64,000 nucleotides of DNA from Streptomyces sp. NBC_01304 (GCF_035975855.1 NZ_CP109055.1:2356001-2420000), one strand, 5' to 3'; counted from the stretch's first letter, positions 20,687-29,385 are shown. Numbers and translations: made by a program. Notes: generated from the sequence alone by a model not told the origin.

Positions 20687-21739
20687 TCAGGCCTCCAGGA
20701 CGCGCGAGGCGCCGACCGGGAGGTCCCACAGGTCCTCGCGGGCCCGGCCCGTCTTCTCCCACGCCGCCCGGACGCGGTGCAGCGGTTCGAGGACCGGCTC
20801 CGCCGACAGCAGGAAGGTGGCCCAGTGCATCGGGGCCAGGCGCTTGGCGGCGAGGTCGTCGACGGCGCGTACGGCCTCCTCCGGGTCGCAGTGCACATCG
20901 CTCAGCCACCAGCGCGGGTCGTACGCGCCGATCGGCAGCATCGCGAGGTCGATGCCGGGGTGGCGGTCGCCGATCTCCTTGAACCAGTGGCCGTAGCCCG
21001 TGTCCCCCGCGAAGTACACCTTGCGGCCCGCGCCGTCGGTGAGGACCCAGCCGCCCCACAGGGTGCGGCAGGTATCGGTGAGGAAGCGCTTGGACCAGTG
21101 GTGGGCGGGCACGAAGTCGAAGCGGACGGTGTCGCCCTCGGGGGTGGCCAGTTCGGCGGCCTCCCACCAGTCGAGCTCGGTGACGCACGTGAAGCGGCGG
21201 CGCTTGAACCACCGCCCAAGCCCCGCCGGTACGAACACCGGTGTCTCGCGCGGGAGTCTCTTCAGGGTCGGGGCGTCCAGGTGGTCGTAGTGGTTGTGGC
21301 TGATGACGACCGCGTCGACGCGCGGCAGGGCGTTCCACGCGATGCCGGCGGGGGTGATGCGGGCCGGGATGCCGAAGATCTTGCGGGACCAGACGGGGTC
21401 GGTGAGGACGGTCAGGCCGCCGATGCGCAGGACCCAACTGGCGTGCCCCACCCAGGTGACCGCCACCGTGCTCGCGTCCACGCGGGGCAGCGGGCCCGGC
21501 TCGAACGGCAGCTGCGGGATGTCCGCGACGCCCTCTGCGCCGGGCCTGAGCGAGCCCTCGCGCAGAAAGCGGGCGAGGGCCTTGACTCCGGGCAGCGGCG
21601 CGGTGAGCCGGTCGGCGAACGTCTTGGGCCAGCGGCGCGGCTCGCCGAGCGGGCGGGGCGCGGTGGAGCGCTCTGACTCCGGCGGTGCCGCCGCCGGAGT
21701 CAGAGCGCGGGACGTCGTCGACTCGGACTGCTGGGTCAT
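20687..21739 (-). CDS. MBL-fold metallo-hydrolase (NAPE-PLD/UlaG-like)
   Basis: 350 residues. After a 75-residue Pro/Arg-rich N-terminus comes VTWVGHASWVLRIGG, the metal motif ISHNHYDHLD, FVPAHHWSKR (third His) and YFAGDTGYGHWFKEIG (bridging Asp), then APMHWATFLLSAEP. The HNHYDHLD form and the long N-terminus match the bacterial homologues of N-acyl-phosphatidylethanolamine phospholipase D, so a phospholipid substrate is plausible but unproven. The ATG at 21739 overlaps the stop of the aminotransferase-like gene (ATGA), so expression is coupled to it. Confidence 0.88.
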   Translation of the reverse strand: MTQQSESTTSRALTPAAAPPESERSTAPRPLGEPRRWPKTFADRLTAPLPGVKALARFLREGSLRPGAEGVADIPQLPFEPGPLPRVDASTVAVTWVGHASWVLRIGGLTVLTDPVWSRKIFGIPARITPAGIAWNALPRVDAVVISHNHYDHLDAPTLKRLPRETPVFVPAGLGRWFKRRRFTCVTELDWWEAAELATPEGDTVRFDFVPAHHWSKRFLTDTCRTLWGGWVLTDGAGRKVYFAGDTGYGHWFKEIGDRHPGIDLAMLPIGAYDPRWWLSDVHCDPEEAVRAVDDLAAKRLAPMHWATFLLSAEPVLEPLHRVRAAWEKTGRAREDLWDLPVGASRVLEA

Positions 21740-22974
21740 CGAGGCGGCTCCATTCGCTGGGCGTCGGCCCGTAGGTCGTCCAGGGCCGATCCGAAGATGC
21801 TCAACGCCCGCTCCACGTGCGGCAACGCGAGGGGGTCCGAGGCGGTGAGGGATTCCAGGCGTTGCTGCGGGGTGGCGCCGAGCAGCGGTCCGGTGGACAG
21901 GCGCACCCGCAGCGCGCCCAGATCGTCGCCGAAGCGGTGACCGCCGGGCGTCGGCATGCCGAGCCGCTCGGTGAGGTGGTCCTCCAGCTCCATCGCGTCC
22001 GTGACACCACGCGCGGCGAGCACCGACCGCAGGGGCCCCAGGTCGGCGTAGAGATGGCGGCCCGCCTGCGGGGGCCGGGCGAGGATCCCGGCGGCGAGCA
22101 GGGCGCGGTGCATGGCGGTGGCCACGCGCGCGTGCAGCCGTACGGCCACGGTGAGGCGGGCGGTGATCGCGTCGGGTTCGCCCAGTGCGTACGCCGCCGC
22201 CGAGGCGACCGGGGCCGCGACCCGGGCGCCGAGCGCGGTGAGCACGTCGAGGGTGCGGGCGCGCAGGGCGGCGCCCTCGGCGGTGGCCGGGAAGCGGGCG
22301 ATCGCGGCGGGCCAGTCGGCGGGCAGATACGCGCCGTGCAGGTCGGCCAGGACCGTGACGTGCTCGGGGGCCATCTCGGCGGGGCCGATGAGGACGGTGT
22401 CCTGCGGGTGGTGCAGGGTGTCGCGCCAGGTCTCGTCGGAGATCAGGTGCAGCCCCTCGCCGAGCGCCGCCTCGACCGTCTCGTGCAGCACTTCGGGCGG
22501 CGGCACGGTGGCCGTGGGGTCGTCCGCGACGGACAGGACGAGCAGCCGCGGGTCGCCGCCCTCGGCCCGGACCCGGCGAACCGTCTCCAACAGGGCGTAC
22601 GGGTCCGGGATTCCGCCGCACTCGACGGGTGTCGGCACGTGGTAGGTGCGCCGCCCGAGGAGTCTGGCCCCCGGCTCCCACCAGGCCGGGCAGGGGCGCG
22701 GCAACAGGACGTCGCCGCCGACGGCCGCCGTCAGGGCGAGCAGCAGCGGGGTCGCGCCGGGGCCCGCCGCGGTGTGCTCGCGCTCGGTGGGCAGGCCACG
22801 GCGGGCCCAGTAGCCGCAGGCCGCGTCGAGCAGTTCGGTCGGGCCGCCCGGGGGTTCGGGGTGGGCGCGCCCGGCGGACGCGGCGAGCACGGCGGCGAGT
22901 TCCGGGAGCACCGGAAGACCGGGGTCGGGCGGGGGCGGGCCGTACCGGACGGGGCCGTGGCCTTCCGGAAGCAT
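21736..22974 (-). CDS. Fold-type I aminotransferase homologue lacking any lysine (probable pseudoenzyme)
   Basis: 412 residues with the layout of class I/II aminotransferases: GPGATPLLLALTAAV (cofactor phosphate loop, residues 71-85), VLSVADDPTATVPP (146-159, in place of the usual N-P-x-N-P-T-G), ISDETWRDT (178-186, the Asp that contacts the pyridine nitrogen), and a C-terminal RVRLSTGP (substrate carboxylate Arg). Where the Schiff-base lysine should be (S-x-S-K) it reads LADLHGAYLPADW (209-221). No lysine exists anywhere in the chain, so PLP cannot be bound as an internal aldimine. ATG at 22974 with GGAGG 7-11 nt upstream. It is translationally coupled to the MBL gene behind it. A regulatory or non-PLP role is inferred. 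Confidence 0.75.
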   Translation of the reverse strand: MLPEGHGPVRYGPPPPDPGLPVLPELAAVLAASAGRAHPEPPGGPTELLDAACGYWARRGLPTEREHTAAGPGATPLLLALTAAVGGDVLLPRPCPAWWEPGARLLGRRTYHVPTPVECGGIPDPYALLETVRRVRAEGGDPRLLVLSVADDPTATVPPPEVLHETVEAALGEGLHLISDETWRDTLHHPQDTVLIGPAEMAPEHVTVLADLHGAYLPADWPAAIARFPATAEGAALRARTLDVLTALGARVAAPVASAAAYALGEPDAITARLTVAVRLHARVATAMHRALLAAGILARPPQAGRHLYADLGPLRSVLAARGVTDAMELEDHLTERLGMPTPGGHRFGDDLGALRVRLSTGPLLGATPQQRLESLTASDPLALPHVERALSIFGSALDDLRADAQRMEPPR

Positions 22975-23005
22975 GGGTACCTCCGTACTCCTGGGCGACG
23001 TACGC

Positions 23006-23037
23006 GACGTAGACGACGTAGACGACGTAGACGACGT
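23006..23037. repeat. 9-bp tandem repeat (GACGTAGAC)n
   Basis: Three full units plus five bases, just upstream of the aminotransferase-like ATG. Further degenerate GACG-rich repetition continues to about 23160. The region is part of a 265-bp gap and carries no gene that I can support. Confidence 0.8.
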
Positions 23038-23172
23038 ACTGGGCACTGCACGCGTGGGCGACGTACCGCGCACTCTCGACGGACGGACGACGGATTGCAG
23101 ACGCCGGACGACAGACGGCAGATGGAGACGACAGGCGGCAGACCGGCGAACTGACGGGCAGTCGGACGTGCC

Positions 23173-23218
23173 GCCGCCCGTATCCATGCCCGGACTCGGC
23201 CCGGCGGATACGGGCGGC
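23173..23218 (-). terminator. Hairpin terminator after the surface protein gene
   Basis: GCCGCCCGTATCC (23173-23185) pairs perfectly with GGATACGGGCGGC (23206-23218), a 13-bp stem with a 20-nt loop. It begins 21 nt past the stop of the minus-strand gene at 23240. Confidence 0.65.
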
Positions 23219-23239
23219 CGGCCTCGGAGCGTCAAGCCG

Positions 23240-23794
23240 TCAGCCGCGGCCCTCGGCGTCCCGGCGGCGTACGACGTAGTACGCGGCACCCAGCGCGCCG
23301 ACCACGAGGACGGCCCCGGTGAGCATGGTGGTGGCCGAGTCGGTGAAGCTGCCGCCGAGGCCGCCGTGCACGCCGTGCGGGACGGTGCCGGAGCGGGAGA
23401 CGGTGAAGTTCGCGTTCCACTGGCTGCCGCCGGGGCAGCTGCCGTCGACGCTCCAGTCGGAGGTCACGCCGACGCCGTTGGGCCCGTTGCTGGAGAAGTT
23501 GGCGTTGCCCGCGATCTGGGCGGTGCCGCTGTAGGTGGGGCCGAAGGAGGCGTCCTGGTTGCCCGCGACGAGGTGCAGCTGGACCTGGCCAGCGGAGAAC
23601 GCCTGCGAGCTGGCGGAGATCGACTGCGGCGGGTTGGAGGTGTGCGCGGAGCAGTCGACGGAGATGGTGACCGTGCCGCCCGGGGCGACGGTGCTCGGCT
23701 TGACCCCGGCCGAGTCCGCGAACGCCGCCGACGCGGTGAGGCCGACGGCGGCCGAGGCGAGTGCGGTGGCGGCGACTGCACGGGCGATACGCAT
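23240..23794 (-). CDS. Secreted, membrane-anchored surface protein
   Basis: 184 residues. Signal peptide MRIARAVAATALASAAVGLTASAAFA (cleavage expected near residue 26), a Ser/Gly/Asn-rich beta-type extracellular domain with a Cys pair (VDCSAHT and GSCPGG), then a hydrophobic helix MLTGAVLVVGALGAAYYVV and RRRDAEGRG at the end. This is a sortase-like anchor layout, but no LPxTG or LAxTG motif precedes the helix, so it is probably held by the helix itself. Similar small surface proteins are common in Streptomyces and have no assigned function. Only one lysine in the mature chain. Start ATG at 23794 with GTAAGGAGC upstream. Confidence 0.85.
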   Translation of the reverse strand: MRIARAVAATALASAAVGLTASAAFADSAGVKPSTVAPGGTVTISVDCSAHTSNPPQSISASSQAFSAGQVQLHLVAGNQDASFGPTYSGTAQIAGNANFSSNGPNGVGVTSDWSVDGSCPGGSQWNANFTVSRSGTVPHGVHGGLGGSFTDSATTMLTGAVLVVGALGAAYYVVRRRDAEGRG

Positions 23795-23978
23795 GGGTCG
23801 GGCTCCTTACGGCTGCGGCTGGGGCGCTGGGAGCGCACCCACGAAGCCATAGAAACCTGACAAATCATCACTCGCCCGTGCCGGGGCCCCATTAGCGGTA
23901 CGTTCGCCGCCGCACGGGTGAGCCCGCCGTACGCCGATGCGCACAGCGATGCGGTCAGCGATGCGGTCGGCGATCCGC

Positions 23979-24713
23979 TCAGTTCGCCAGCGAGGCCAGC
24001 TCCTTCTCCAGGCCGCGGCCGCGCGTCTCGACGAGGGCCGCGGCGACCTCCGTGAGCTTGCGGTTGGTCGCCTGCGAGATGCGGCGCAGGACCGCGAAGG
24101 CGTCCTCGGCGTCGCAGGCCAGGACGTGCATCACGATGCCGCAGGCCTGGTCGACGACGGGCCGGGTGCGCAGTGCGGTGCCCAACTGGTCGATCTCGGC
24201 GAGCGCGGCGTGGTAGCGGCGGTCGCGGGCCAGGCCGGTGGCGGCGAGGTCGCCGAGCGCCCGGGCGGGGCCGAACGCGGCGTCGTCGAGGGCGCGGGGG
24301 CGGAAGCTGAACAGGCTCAAAGTGACGGTGAGGCCCGACCGCTGGAAAGGCAGCGTGACGCTGGACCGTACGCCGGCGTCCAGGGCCGCCGCGCGGTAGT
24401 CCGGCCAGCGTTCCTCGTGCAGCAGGTCGGCGGTGTCGACGGGCTCGCCCTGTTCGAGGGCGGCGGGGATGGGGCCGTCGCCGGAGCGGAGCTGCACGGA
24501 CAGGACCGCGGCGAGGTCGGGGTGGGTGACGGCGGCGGGGCGCTCGGCGGCGCCGGGGGCGGCGGCCTCGGCACGGTCGGCCATGGTCGCGCCGGCGCCG
24601 CAGCAGGCGGTGGTGCAGCGCGCGGCCTGTTCCGCCAGCTCGGACAGCCGGCGGGCGGTGGGCGCGGACTCCGGGGCGGGACTGCCTTGGACAAGGGACG
24701 CGGTCTCTCGCAT
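23979..24713 (-). CDS. GAF-ANTAR RNA-binding antiterminator
   Basis: 244 residues. Residues 60-165 form a GAF-like sensor with DLLHEERWPDYRAAALDAGVRSSVTLPFQ. Residues 180-235 are the ANTAR helical domain: QLGTALRTRPVVDQACGIVMHVLACDAEDAFAVLRRISQATNRKLTEVAAALV. ANTAR proteins bind paired hexanucleotide hairpins in mRNA leaders and prevent termination. The start is the ATG at 24713, with GGAGGAG 8-14 nt upstream; it lies after a Cys-rich stretch (ARCTTACCGAGA) that could bind metal or sense redox (inference). Divergent from the PAS/GAF gene, whose start is 74 nt away, so both may share one signal. Confidence 0.88.
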   Translation of the reverse strand: MRETASLVQGSPAPESAPTARRLSELAEQAARCTTACCGAGATMADRAEAAAPGAAERPAAVTHPDLAAVLSVQLRSGDGPIPAALEQGEPVDTADLLHEERWPDYRAAALDAGVRSSVTLPFQRSGLTVTLSLFSFRPRALDDAAFGPARALGDLAATGLARDRRYHAALAEIDQLGTALRTRPVVDQACGIVMHVLACDAEDAFAVLRRISQATNRKLTEVAAALVETRGRGLEKELASLAN

Positions 24714-24787
24714 CTGGGATCTCCTCCTCCATTTCGCCTGCCCCCGGTCCACCCCGGGAAACGGTGGGAGAGGCTAGCTTTCCTCTT

Positions 24788-25921
24788 ATGACGCAGACGG
24801 ACGAATTCGGTGAAGACCTCGCGGACTTCGTGCGCCGTGTGGGCGAGTTGAGAACTGCCCGGACCGCTCCCATGGACGATCTGCACACGGTCCTGGACGC
24901 GGCGCTCTTCGAACTCGACCATGCGGCGCAGCAGTTGTGGCCCCGCTTCGAGCAACTCGTCGCCGGTGGCGGGGCGGGGAGCGCGGGCGGCGGGGACCGG
25001 GCGGAGCAGCAGCTCCTTCGGGCCGTGTTCCAGCGACTGCCGCTGCCGGTCGCGCTGGTGGACCGCGAGACGGTGGTACGCCGGATGAACTTCGCGGCGG
25101 CCTCCTTCACCGGCGTACGCGCGGGCTATGCGACGGGGCGTCCGCTGGCCGGGCTCCTCGCGCCCGGCGACCGTGCCGCGTTCCGCTCGCAGGCCGCGGC
25201 CGTGGCGCGCGGCGAGGGCGACCGCAGCCTCACCGTGCATCTGCAGCAGCGCCCCGCCGACCCGGTGCGGGCGACGCTCACGCCGCTGCGTCCGAGCAAT
25301 GAGCCGCGTACCGCCGTCCTCGTGGTGCTGCAGCCGGCCGAGTCCCGCTCCGGGCGCCCCCAGATGGTGCACCGCCCGGTGCCGGACCTGGCCGAGGCCA
25401 CCCTGCACGCGGCGCTGATGGATCTGGTGGACGCGATGGCGTCGCGACTGCTCGGGCTGCGGCCCGGCGACCGGGCGGCGGTGCTCAACTGTGCGGCCGA
25501 GGTGCTGCACGGGCGGTTCGCGGACTGGGTGATCGCCGACGCCGGGGCTTCACGGATGTCCCGCACGGCGGTGCTCGGCCCGGCGGACGACCCCGAGGGG
25601 GCGGTGGCCGCGGTGGCCGGGCAGGACCCCGCCGCGTGCCCCCTCGTCGTCGAGGCGGCACGCGGCGGTTCGACCGCGCTGCAGGTCCGCCCGGAGGACC
25701 CGGACGGGTTCGGCGTCGACGCCGCGGGCACTTCCGTGCTCGTACGCGCCGACGTCACGTCCCTGTTGTGCGTCCCGCTCGTCGCGCCGGAGGGCGGCCG
25801 GGTCGAGGGGGTCCTCACGCTGTTCCGTACGGGGGCGCGCCTCGCGTTCTCGATGGCGGAGGCGCAGGCGGTGGATGTGATGTCGCGTCATGTGGCGTTG
25901 GCCATGCGACGCCCGGGCTGA
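24788..25921 (+). CDS. PAS and GAF domain sensory protein
   Basis: 377 residues. Residues 75-180 are PAS-like (QRLPLPVALVDRETVVRRMNFAAASFTGVRAGYATGRPLAGLLAPGDRAAF). Residues 205-370 are a GAF domain ending in LLCVPLVAPEGGRVEGVLTLFR. No kinase, phosphatase, HTH or GGDEF output domain is present, so it must act through a partner. The ATG at 24788 lies 7 nt after TAGCTT (24775-24780), a plausible -10 box, with no ribosome site, so the mRNA may be leaderless. The partner may be the adjacent divergent ANTAR protein or the SigB-type sigma factor; both are inferences from position. Confidence 0.82.
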   Translation: MTQTDEFGEDLADFVRRVGELRTARTAPMDDLHTVLDAALFELDHAAQQLWPRFEQLVAGGGAGSAGGGDRAEQQLLRAVFQRLPLPVALVDRETVVRRMNFAAASFTGVRAGYATGRPLAGLLAPGDRAAFRSQAAAVARGEGDRSLTVHLQQRPADPVRATLTPLRPSNEPRTAVLVVLQPAESRSGRPQMVHRPVPDLAEATLHAALMDLVDAMASRLLGLRPGDRAAVLNCAAEVLHGRFADWVIADAGASRMSRTAVLGPADDPEGAVAAVAGQDPAACPLVVEAARGGSTALQVRPEDPDGFGVDAAGTSVLVRADVTSLLCVPLVAPEGGRVEGVLTLFRTGARLAFSMAEAQAVDVMSRHVALAMRRPG

Positions 25922-25971
25922 GCGGCAGCGCGGCACAACCAGCAGATCGGCGCATCCGGCCAGTTGGGCAG

Positions 25972-26022
25972 AATCCAGCCCCTCCGGCGTTTGAGGAGCG
26001 GGGGCCCGGGGGCAGCGCCCCC
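25972..26022. repeat. Dispersed palindromic repeat, copy C (inverted)
   Basis: AATCCAGCCCCTCCGGCGTT-TGAGGAGCG followed by a GC-rich palindrome (gggggcccggg-ggcagcgccccc). Its complement matches copy D at 55518-55578 over nearly the whole length. It lies between convergent PAS/GAF and sigma factor genes and can fold, so it may terminate both. Confidence 0.75.
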
Positions 26023-26071
26023 GAGACCCCGCCGAAATCACGGCTCAACCTGTCCCGCAGCGCGCCGCAGG

Positions 26072-26866
26072 CTAAGCCGCCTCGCGCAAAGCCTCCTCGC
26101 GGATGCGACTGCAGCACCGGCTGATGAGCCGTGACACATGCATCTGCGAGATGCCGAGCTCCTCGGCGATCTTGCTCTGCGCCATGTCGCCGAAGTAGCG
26201 CATGTACAGGATCGCCCGCTCCCGCTCCGGCAGCCGCCCGAGGCAGGGCTTGACCGCCTCGCGGTCGATGACCACGTCGAGCGCCGGATCGGGCGCGCCG
26301 AGCGCGTCGCGCAGGGCGTATCCGTCCTCGCTGCCGGGGAGTTCCGCGTCCAGCGAGAGGGCGGTGAAGCTGTCGAGGGCCTCGAGTCCGGTGCGGGCCT
26401 CCTCGACCGTCATGCGCGCCTTGTCGGCGATCTCCTCGAGGGTGGGGGCGCGCCCGGAGACGGTCTGGGTCAGGTCCTGGCGGGCGAACCGGACACGGTT
26501 GCGCAGGTCCTGGACGCGGCGCGGCACGTGCAGGGTCCACATGTGGTCGCGGAAGTGCCGTTTGATCTCACCGGTCACGGTGGGGACTGCGTAGCTCTCG
26601 AAGGCGCTGCCCAGGGCGGGGTCGTACCGGTCGACGGCCTTGACCAGGCCGAGGGACGCGACCTGGCGCAGGTCCTCGTAGGACTCGCCGCGGTTGCGGA
26701 ACCGGCCGGCCAGGCGCTCGGCCATGGGCAGCCACGCGCGCACCAGGTCCTGGCGCAGGGCGTCCCTCTCGGGTCCGTCGGGCAGTGCCGCGAGGCGTCG
26801 GAAGTCCTCGGCGGTGTCGGGGGCGTCGTCGTGCGGGTGGCGCTTCACAGCTGCGTTGGTACGCAT
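26072..26866 (-). CDS. RNA polymerase sigma factor, SigB/SigF/SigG family
   Basis: 264 residues from the ATG at 26866 (278 from an upstream ATG at 26908 that has no ribosome site). Alternative group 3 sigma factor of the general-stress and sporulation type. Region 2: RFRNRGESYEDLRQVASLGLVKAVDRYDPALGSAFESYAVPTVTGEIKRHFRDHMWTLHVPRR, with the classic EIKRHFRD. Region 3: LRNRVRFARQDLTQTVSGRAPTLEEIA. Region 4: LPERERAILYMRYFGDMAQSKIAEELGISQMHVSRLISR. These factors recognise GNNT-N14-16-GGGTAC/T in S. coelicolor and are usually held by an anti-sigma/anti-anti-sigma pair; none is adjacent here. Divergent from the TPP enzyme gene. Orthologue number not assignable. Confidence 0.93.
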   Translation of the reverse strand: MRTNAAVKRHPHDDAPDTAEDFRRLAALPDGPERDALRQDLVRAWLPMAERLAGRFRNRGESYEDLRQVASLGLVKAVDRYDPALGSAFESYAVPTVTGEIKRHFRDHMWTLHVPRRVQDLRNRVRFARQDLTQTVSGRAPTLEEIADKARMTVEEARTGLEALDSFTALSLDAELPGSEDGYALRDALGAPDPALDVVIDREAVKPCLGRLPERERAILYMRYFGDMAQSKIAEELGISQMHVSRLISRCCSRIREEALREAA

Positions 26867-27140
26867 ATGTGCTGCAACTCCCTGAATCGGTGCCGGCTTT
26901 TGGACCATTCACCGTGGGAGTGCGCGCAGCCGGGCAGGGGTGGACACACCCTGGGCGGCGAAGCCGCTCCCACGGATGTGCCTCCGGTCCGAAGCACGTC
27001 ATTCGCCTGCCCCCGGCTCGCCCGCCCAAACACCGCGCCAGGTTTCCCGGAGCGGGCGGGGGTCACTCGGTGCGCCGGCATCACGACATCACCGACAGCG
27101 CCGAACGGGCCGCGCACCGGCCCGTCATGGGAGGTCCGTC

Positions 27141-28952
27141 ATGAGCACCAAGGTCGCCGACCACATCCTGGAGAGGCTGCGCGCCTGGGGCGTCGAGCAG
27201 GTCTTCGGCTACCCGGGGGACGGCATCAACGGACTGCTCGCAGCCTGGGGCCGGGCCGACGACCGACCCCGCTTCATCCAGTCCCGGCACGAGGAGATGT
27301 CCGCGTTCCAGGCCGTCGGGTACGCCAAGTTCAGCGGCCGGCTCGGGGTGTGCGCGGCGACCTCGGGGCCCGGCGCGATCCATCTCCTCGCCGGTCTGTA
27401 CGACGCCAAGCTGGACCATGTGCCGGTGCTCGCGATCGTCGGGCAGACGCATCGCAGCGCGATGGGCGGCTCGTACCAGCAAGAGGTCGATCTGCACTCG
27501 CTGTTCAAGGACGTGGCCTCCGACTTCGTGGAGACCGTGACCGTGCCCGAACAACTGCCGAACGTCCTGGACCGGGCGATCCGCACGGCCCACGCGCGGC
27601 GCGCCCCCACGGCGGTGATCGTCCCCGGCGACGTACAGGAACTCGACTACTCCCCGCCGCCGCACGAGTTCAAGATGGTGCCGTCCAGCCTGGACCGCAG
27701 CGGGTGGACGTCACTGCCCACGCAGGACGCCCTCGAACGGGCCGCGGAGGTGCTCAACTCCGGCGCCAGGACGGCGATTCTGGTCGGGCAGGGCGCCGCG
27801 GGCGCGCGGGCGGAAGTCGAGGAGATCGCCGGGATCCTGGGCGCGGGCGTCGCGAAGGCGCTGCTCGGCAAGGACGTCCTCAGCGATGAACTCCCGTACG
27901 TCACCGGGTCGATCGGGCTCCTCGGCACCCGGCCCAGCTACGAGCTGATGCGGGACTGCGACACCCTGCTGACCATCGGGTCGAGCTTCCCGTACGCGCA
28001 GTTCCTGCCGGACTTCGGCAAGGCGCGGGCCGTGCAGATCGACCTCGATCCGCACATGGTCGGGATGCGATACCCGTACGAGGTGAACCTGGTCGGCGAC
28101 GCGAAGGAGACGCTGCGGCGGCTGATCCCGCTGATCGGTCAGGCCCGCCGGGACACCGGGCGGGAGTGGTACGACGAGGTGTGTGCGGGGATCGAGCGCT
28201 GGCACGAGGTGATGGAGCGGCGGGCAGGTCTCGACGCCGATCCGGTCAACCCGGAGTACGTGGCACGGGCGTTGGACCCGCTGCTGCCCGACAATGCGAT
28301 CGTGACGGCCGACTCGGGGTCGGTGGCCAACTGGTACGCGCGGCACCTGACGATGCGGGGCACGATGCGCGGGTCGCTGTCGGGGACGCTGGCCTCGATG
28401 GGCTGTGCGGTGCCGTACGCGATCGGCGCGAAGTTCGCACACCCGGACCGGCCGGTGATCGCGCTGGCCGGGGACGGGGCGATGCAGATGAACGGTCTGG
28501 CCGAGCTGATCACGGCCGCCAAGTACCGGGATCGGTGGGCGGATCCGCGGCTGGTCGTCGGTGTGTGGAACAACCAGGACCTGAACCAGGTGACGTGGGA
28601 GCTGCGGGCCATGGGCGGCGCCCCGTCCTTCCTGCCCTCGCAGGAGATCCCGGACGTGCCCTATGCGGCGTTCGCCCGGTCGATCGGACTGACCGGCATC
28701 CGGGTGGAGAAGGCGGACGACGTCGAGGCGGGGTGGCGGGCCGCGCTCGAGGCGGACGGGCCCGCGGTGGTGGAGTTCCTGACCGATCCCGCGGTGCCGC
28801 CTATTCCGCCGCATGCGACGTGGGAGCAGTTGGAGGCGACGGCCGCGTCGATCCTCAAGGGGGACGCGGACCGGGGTGCGATGGTCAAGCAGGGGCTGAA
28901 GGCGAAGGTGCAGGAGTTCCTGCCCGGCGGGGGCGGGGGCAAGAAGCACTGA
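27141..28952 (+). CDS. Thiamine-pyrophosphate enzyme, pyruvate oxidase/acetolactate synthase-like
   Basis: 603 residues with the three-domain POX/AHAS layout. N-terminal PYR domain with the catalytic Glu in SRHEEMSAFQAVGYAKFSG, a central FAD/ADP-type domain (AAEVLNSGARTAILVGQGAAG), and a C-terminal PP domain with GDGAMQMNGLAELITAAK and VVGVWNNQDLNQ (the GDG-x(n)-NN thiamine motif). Actinobacterial members annotated as TPP-requiring proteins or pyruvate oxidase decarboxylate pyruvate; acetate or acetyl phosphate output is likely but not proven. Lysine-rich end (LKAKVQEFLPGGGGGKKH). ATG at 27141 with GGGAGG 8-13 nt upstream. Followed by a strong terminator. Confidence 0.88.
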   Translation: MSTKVADHILERLRAWGVEQVFGYPGDGINGLLAAWGRADDRPRFIQSRHEEMSAFQAVGYAKFSGRLGVCAATSGPGAIHLLAGLYDAKLDHVPVLAIVGQTHRSAMGGSYQQEVDLHSLFKDVASDFVETVTVPEQLPNVLDRAIRTAHARRAPTAVIVPGDVQELDYSPPPHEFKMVPSSLDRSGWTSLPTQDALERAAEVLNSGARTAILVGQGAAGARAEVEEIAGILGAGVAKALLGKDVLSDELPYVTGSIGLLGTRPSYELMRDCDTLLTIGSSFPYAQFLPDFGKARAVQIDLDPHMVGMRYPYEVNLVGDAKETLRRLIPLIGQARRDTGREWYDEVCAGIERWHEVMERRAGLDADPVNPEYVARALDPLLPDNAIVTADSGSVANWYARHLTMRGTMRGSLSGTLASMGCAVPYAIGAKFAHPDRPVIALAGDGAMQMNGLAELITAAKYRDRWADPRLVVGVWNNQDLNQVTWELRAMGGAPSFLPSQEIPDVPYAAFARSIGLTGIRVEKADDVEAGWRAALEADGPAVVEFLTDPAVPPIPPHATWEQLEATAASILKGDADRGAMVKQGLKAKVQEFLPGGGGGKKH

Positions 28953-28966
28953 GCCGCGCCGCGCGG

Positions 28967-29004
28967 GACGGCCGGCCCACGCCCTGTGGCGTGGGCCGGC
29001 CGTC
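28967..29004. terminator. Strong bidirectional hairpin terminator
   Basis: Perfect 17-bp stem GACGGCCGGCCCACGCC (28967-28983) with its complement (28988-29004) and loop CTGT. Located between the TPP enzyme and the convergent small membrane protein gene. Confidence 0.88.
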
Positions 29005-29015
29005 CGCTCGCACCC

Positions 29016-29153
29016 TCACGCCGTGGGCGCCATCCCGGCGCCGCCTCGGTCGTCCGCTTCCTGTGCGGGCGGCAGCATCAGTTCCTCGTACCGGCCGAGC
29101 GCCAGAACTACGCCCAGCATCACCACTGGAATGAGCACAGCGAATATCGCCAT
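29016..29153 (-). CDS. Small membrane protein, 45 aa
   Basis: One hydrophobic helix (MAIFAVLIPVVMLGVVLALGRYEEL) followed by a charged, Gly-containing tail (MLPPAQEADDRGGAGMAPTA). ATG at 29153 preceded by GGGGAAGGAAGAGCTC, a good ribosome site. A start upstream of this would add over 100 Arg/Pro-rich residues with no coding character. Bitopic, N-terminus outside or inside unknown. Similar tiny proteins with a YEELMLPP-type tail occur in Streptomyces but have no known function. Confidence 0.65.
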   Translation of the reverse strand: MAIFAVLIPVVMLGVVLALGRYEELMLPPAQEADDRGGAGMAPTA

Positions 29154-29350
29154 GAGCTCTTCCTTCCCCTGGGAATGTCGATATCCGGGTCTCCTGGACA
29201 CGGGACGGCAAACCCGGCATGAAGGGCGAATGCCTGAGGGCGCGAAGAGGTTGTCCGGAAGTCCGCGAAGAGGGCGTCCGGAGGGATGCGACGTGGGCGT
29301 CCGTAGGGCTACGACGACGCCCGGACGGCTACGACGAGGGCAAGAGGGGA

Positions 29351-29385
29351 GCTTCGGGCGCGGCCCTGATTTCCGCGCCCGAAGC
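29351..29385. terminator. Orphan hairpin, terminator-like
   Basis: GCTTCGGGCGCGG (29351-29363) pairs perfectly with CCGCGCCCGAAGC (29373-29385), loop of 9 nt, flanked by GAGGGGA and CCTCTC that extend the stem imperfectly. No called gene ends here, so it may end an unannotated small RNA or be a protein-binding palindrome. Confidence 0.5.

Noticed and set aside
22975..23289. N-terminal extension of the aminotransferase-like gene with STSSTSSTS repeats
   Set aside because: The extension is read through a 9-bp tandem repeat and carries no motif. The ATG at 22974 has a good ribosome site.
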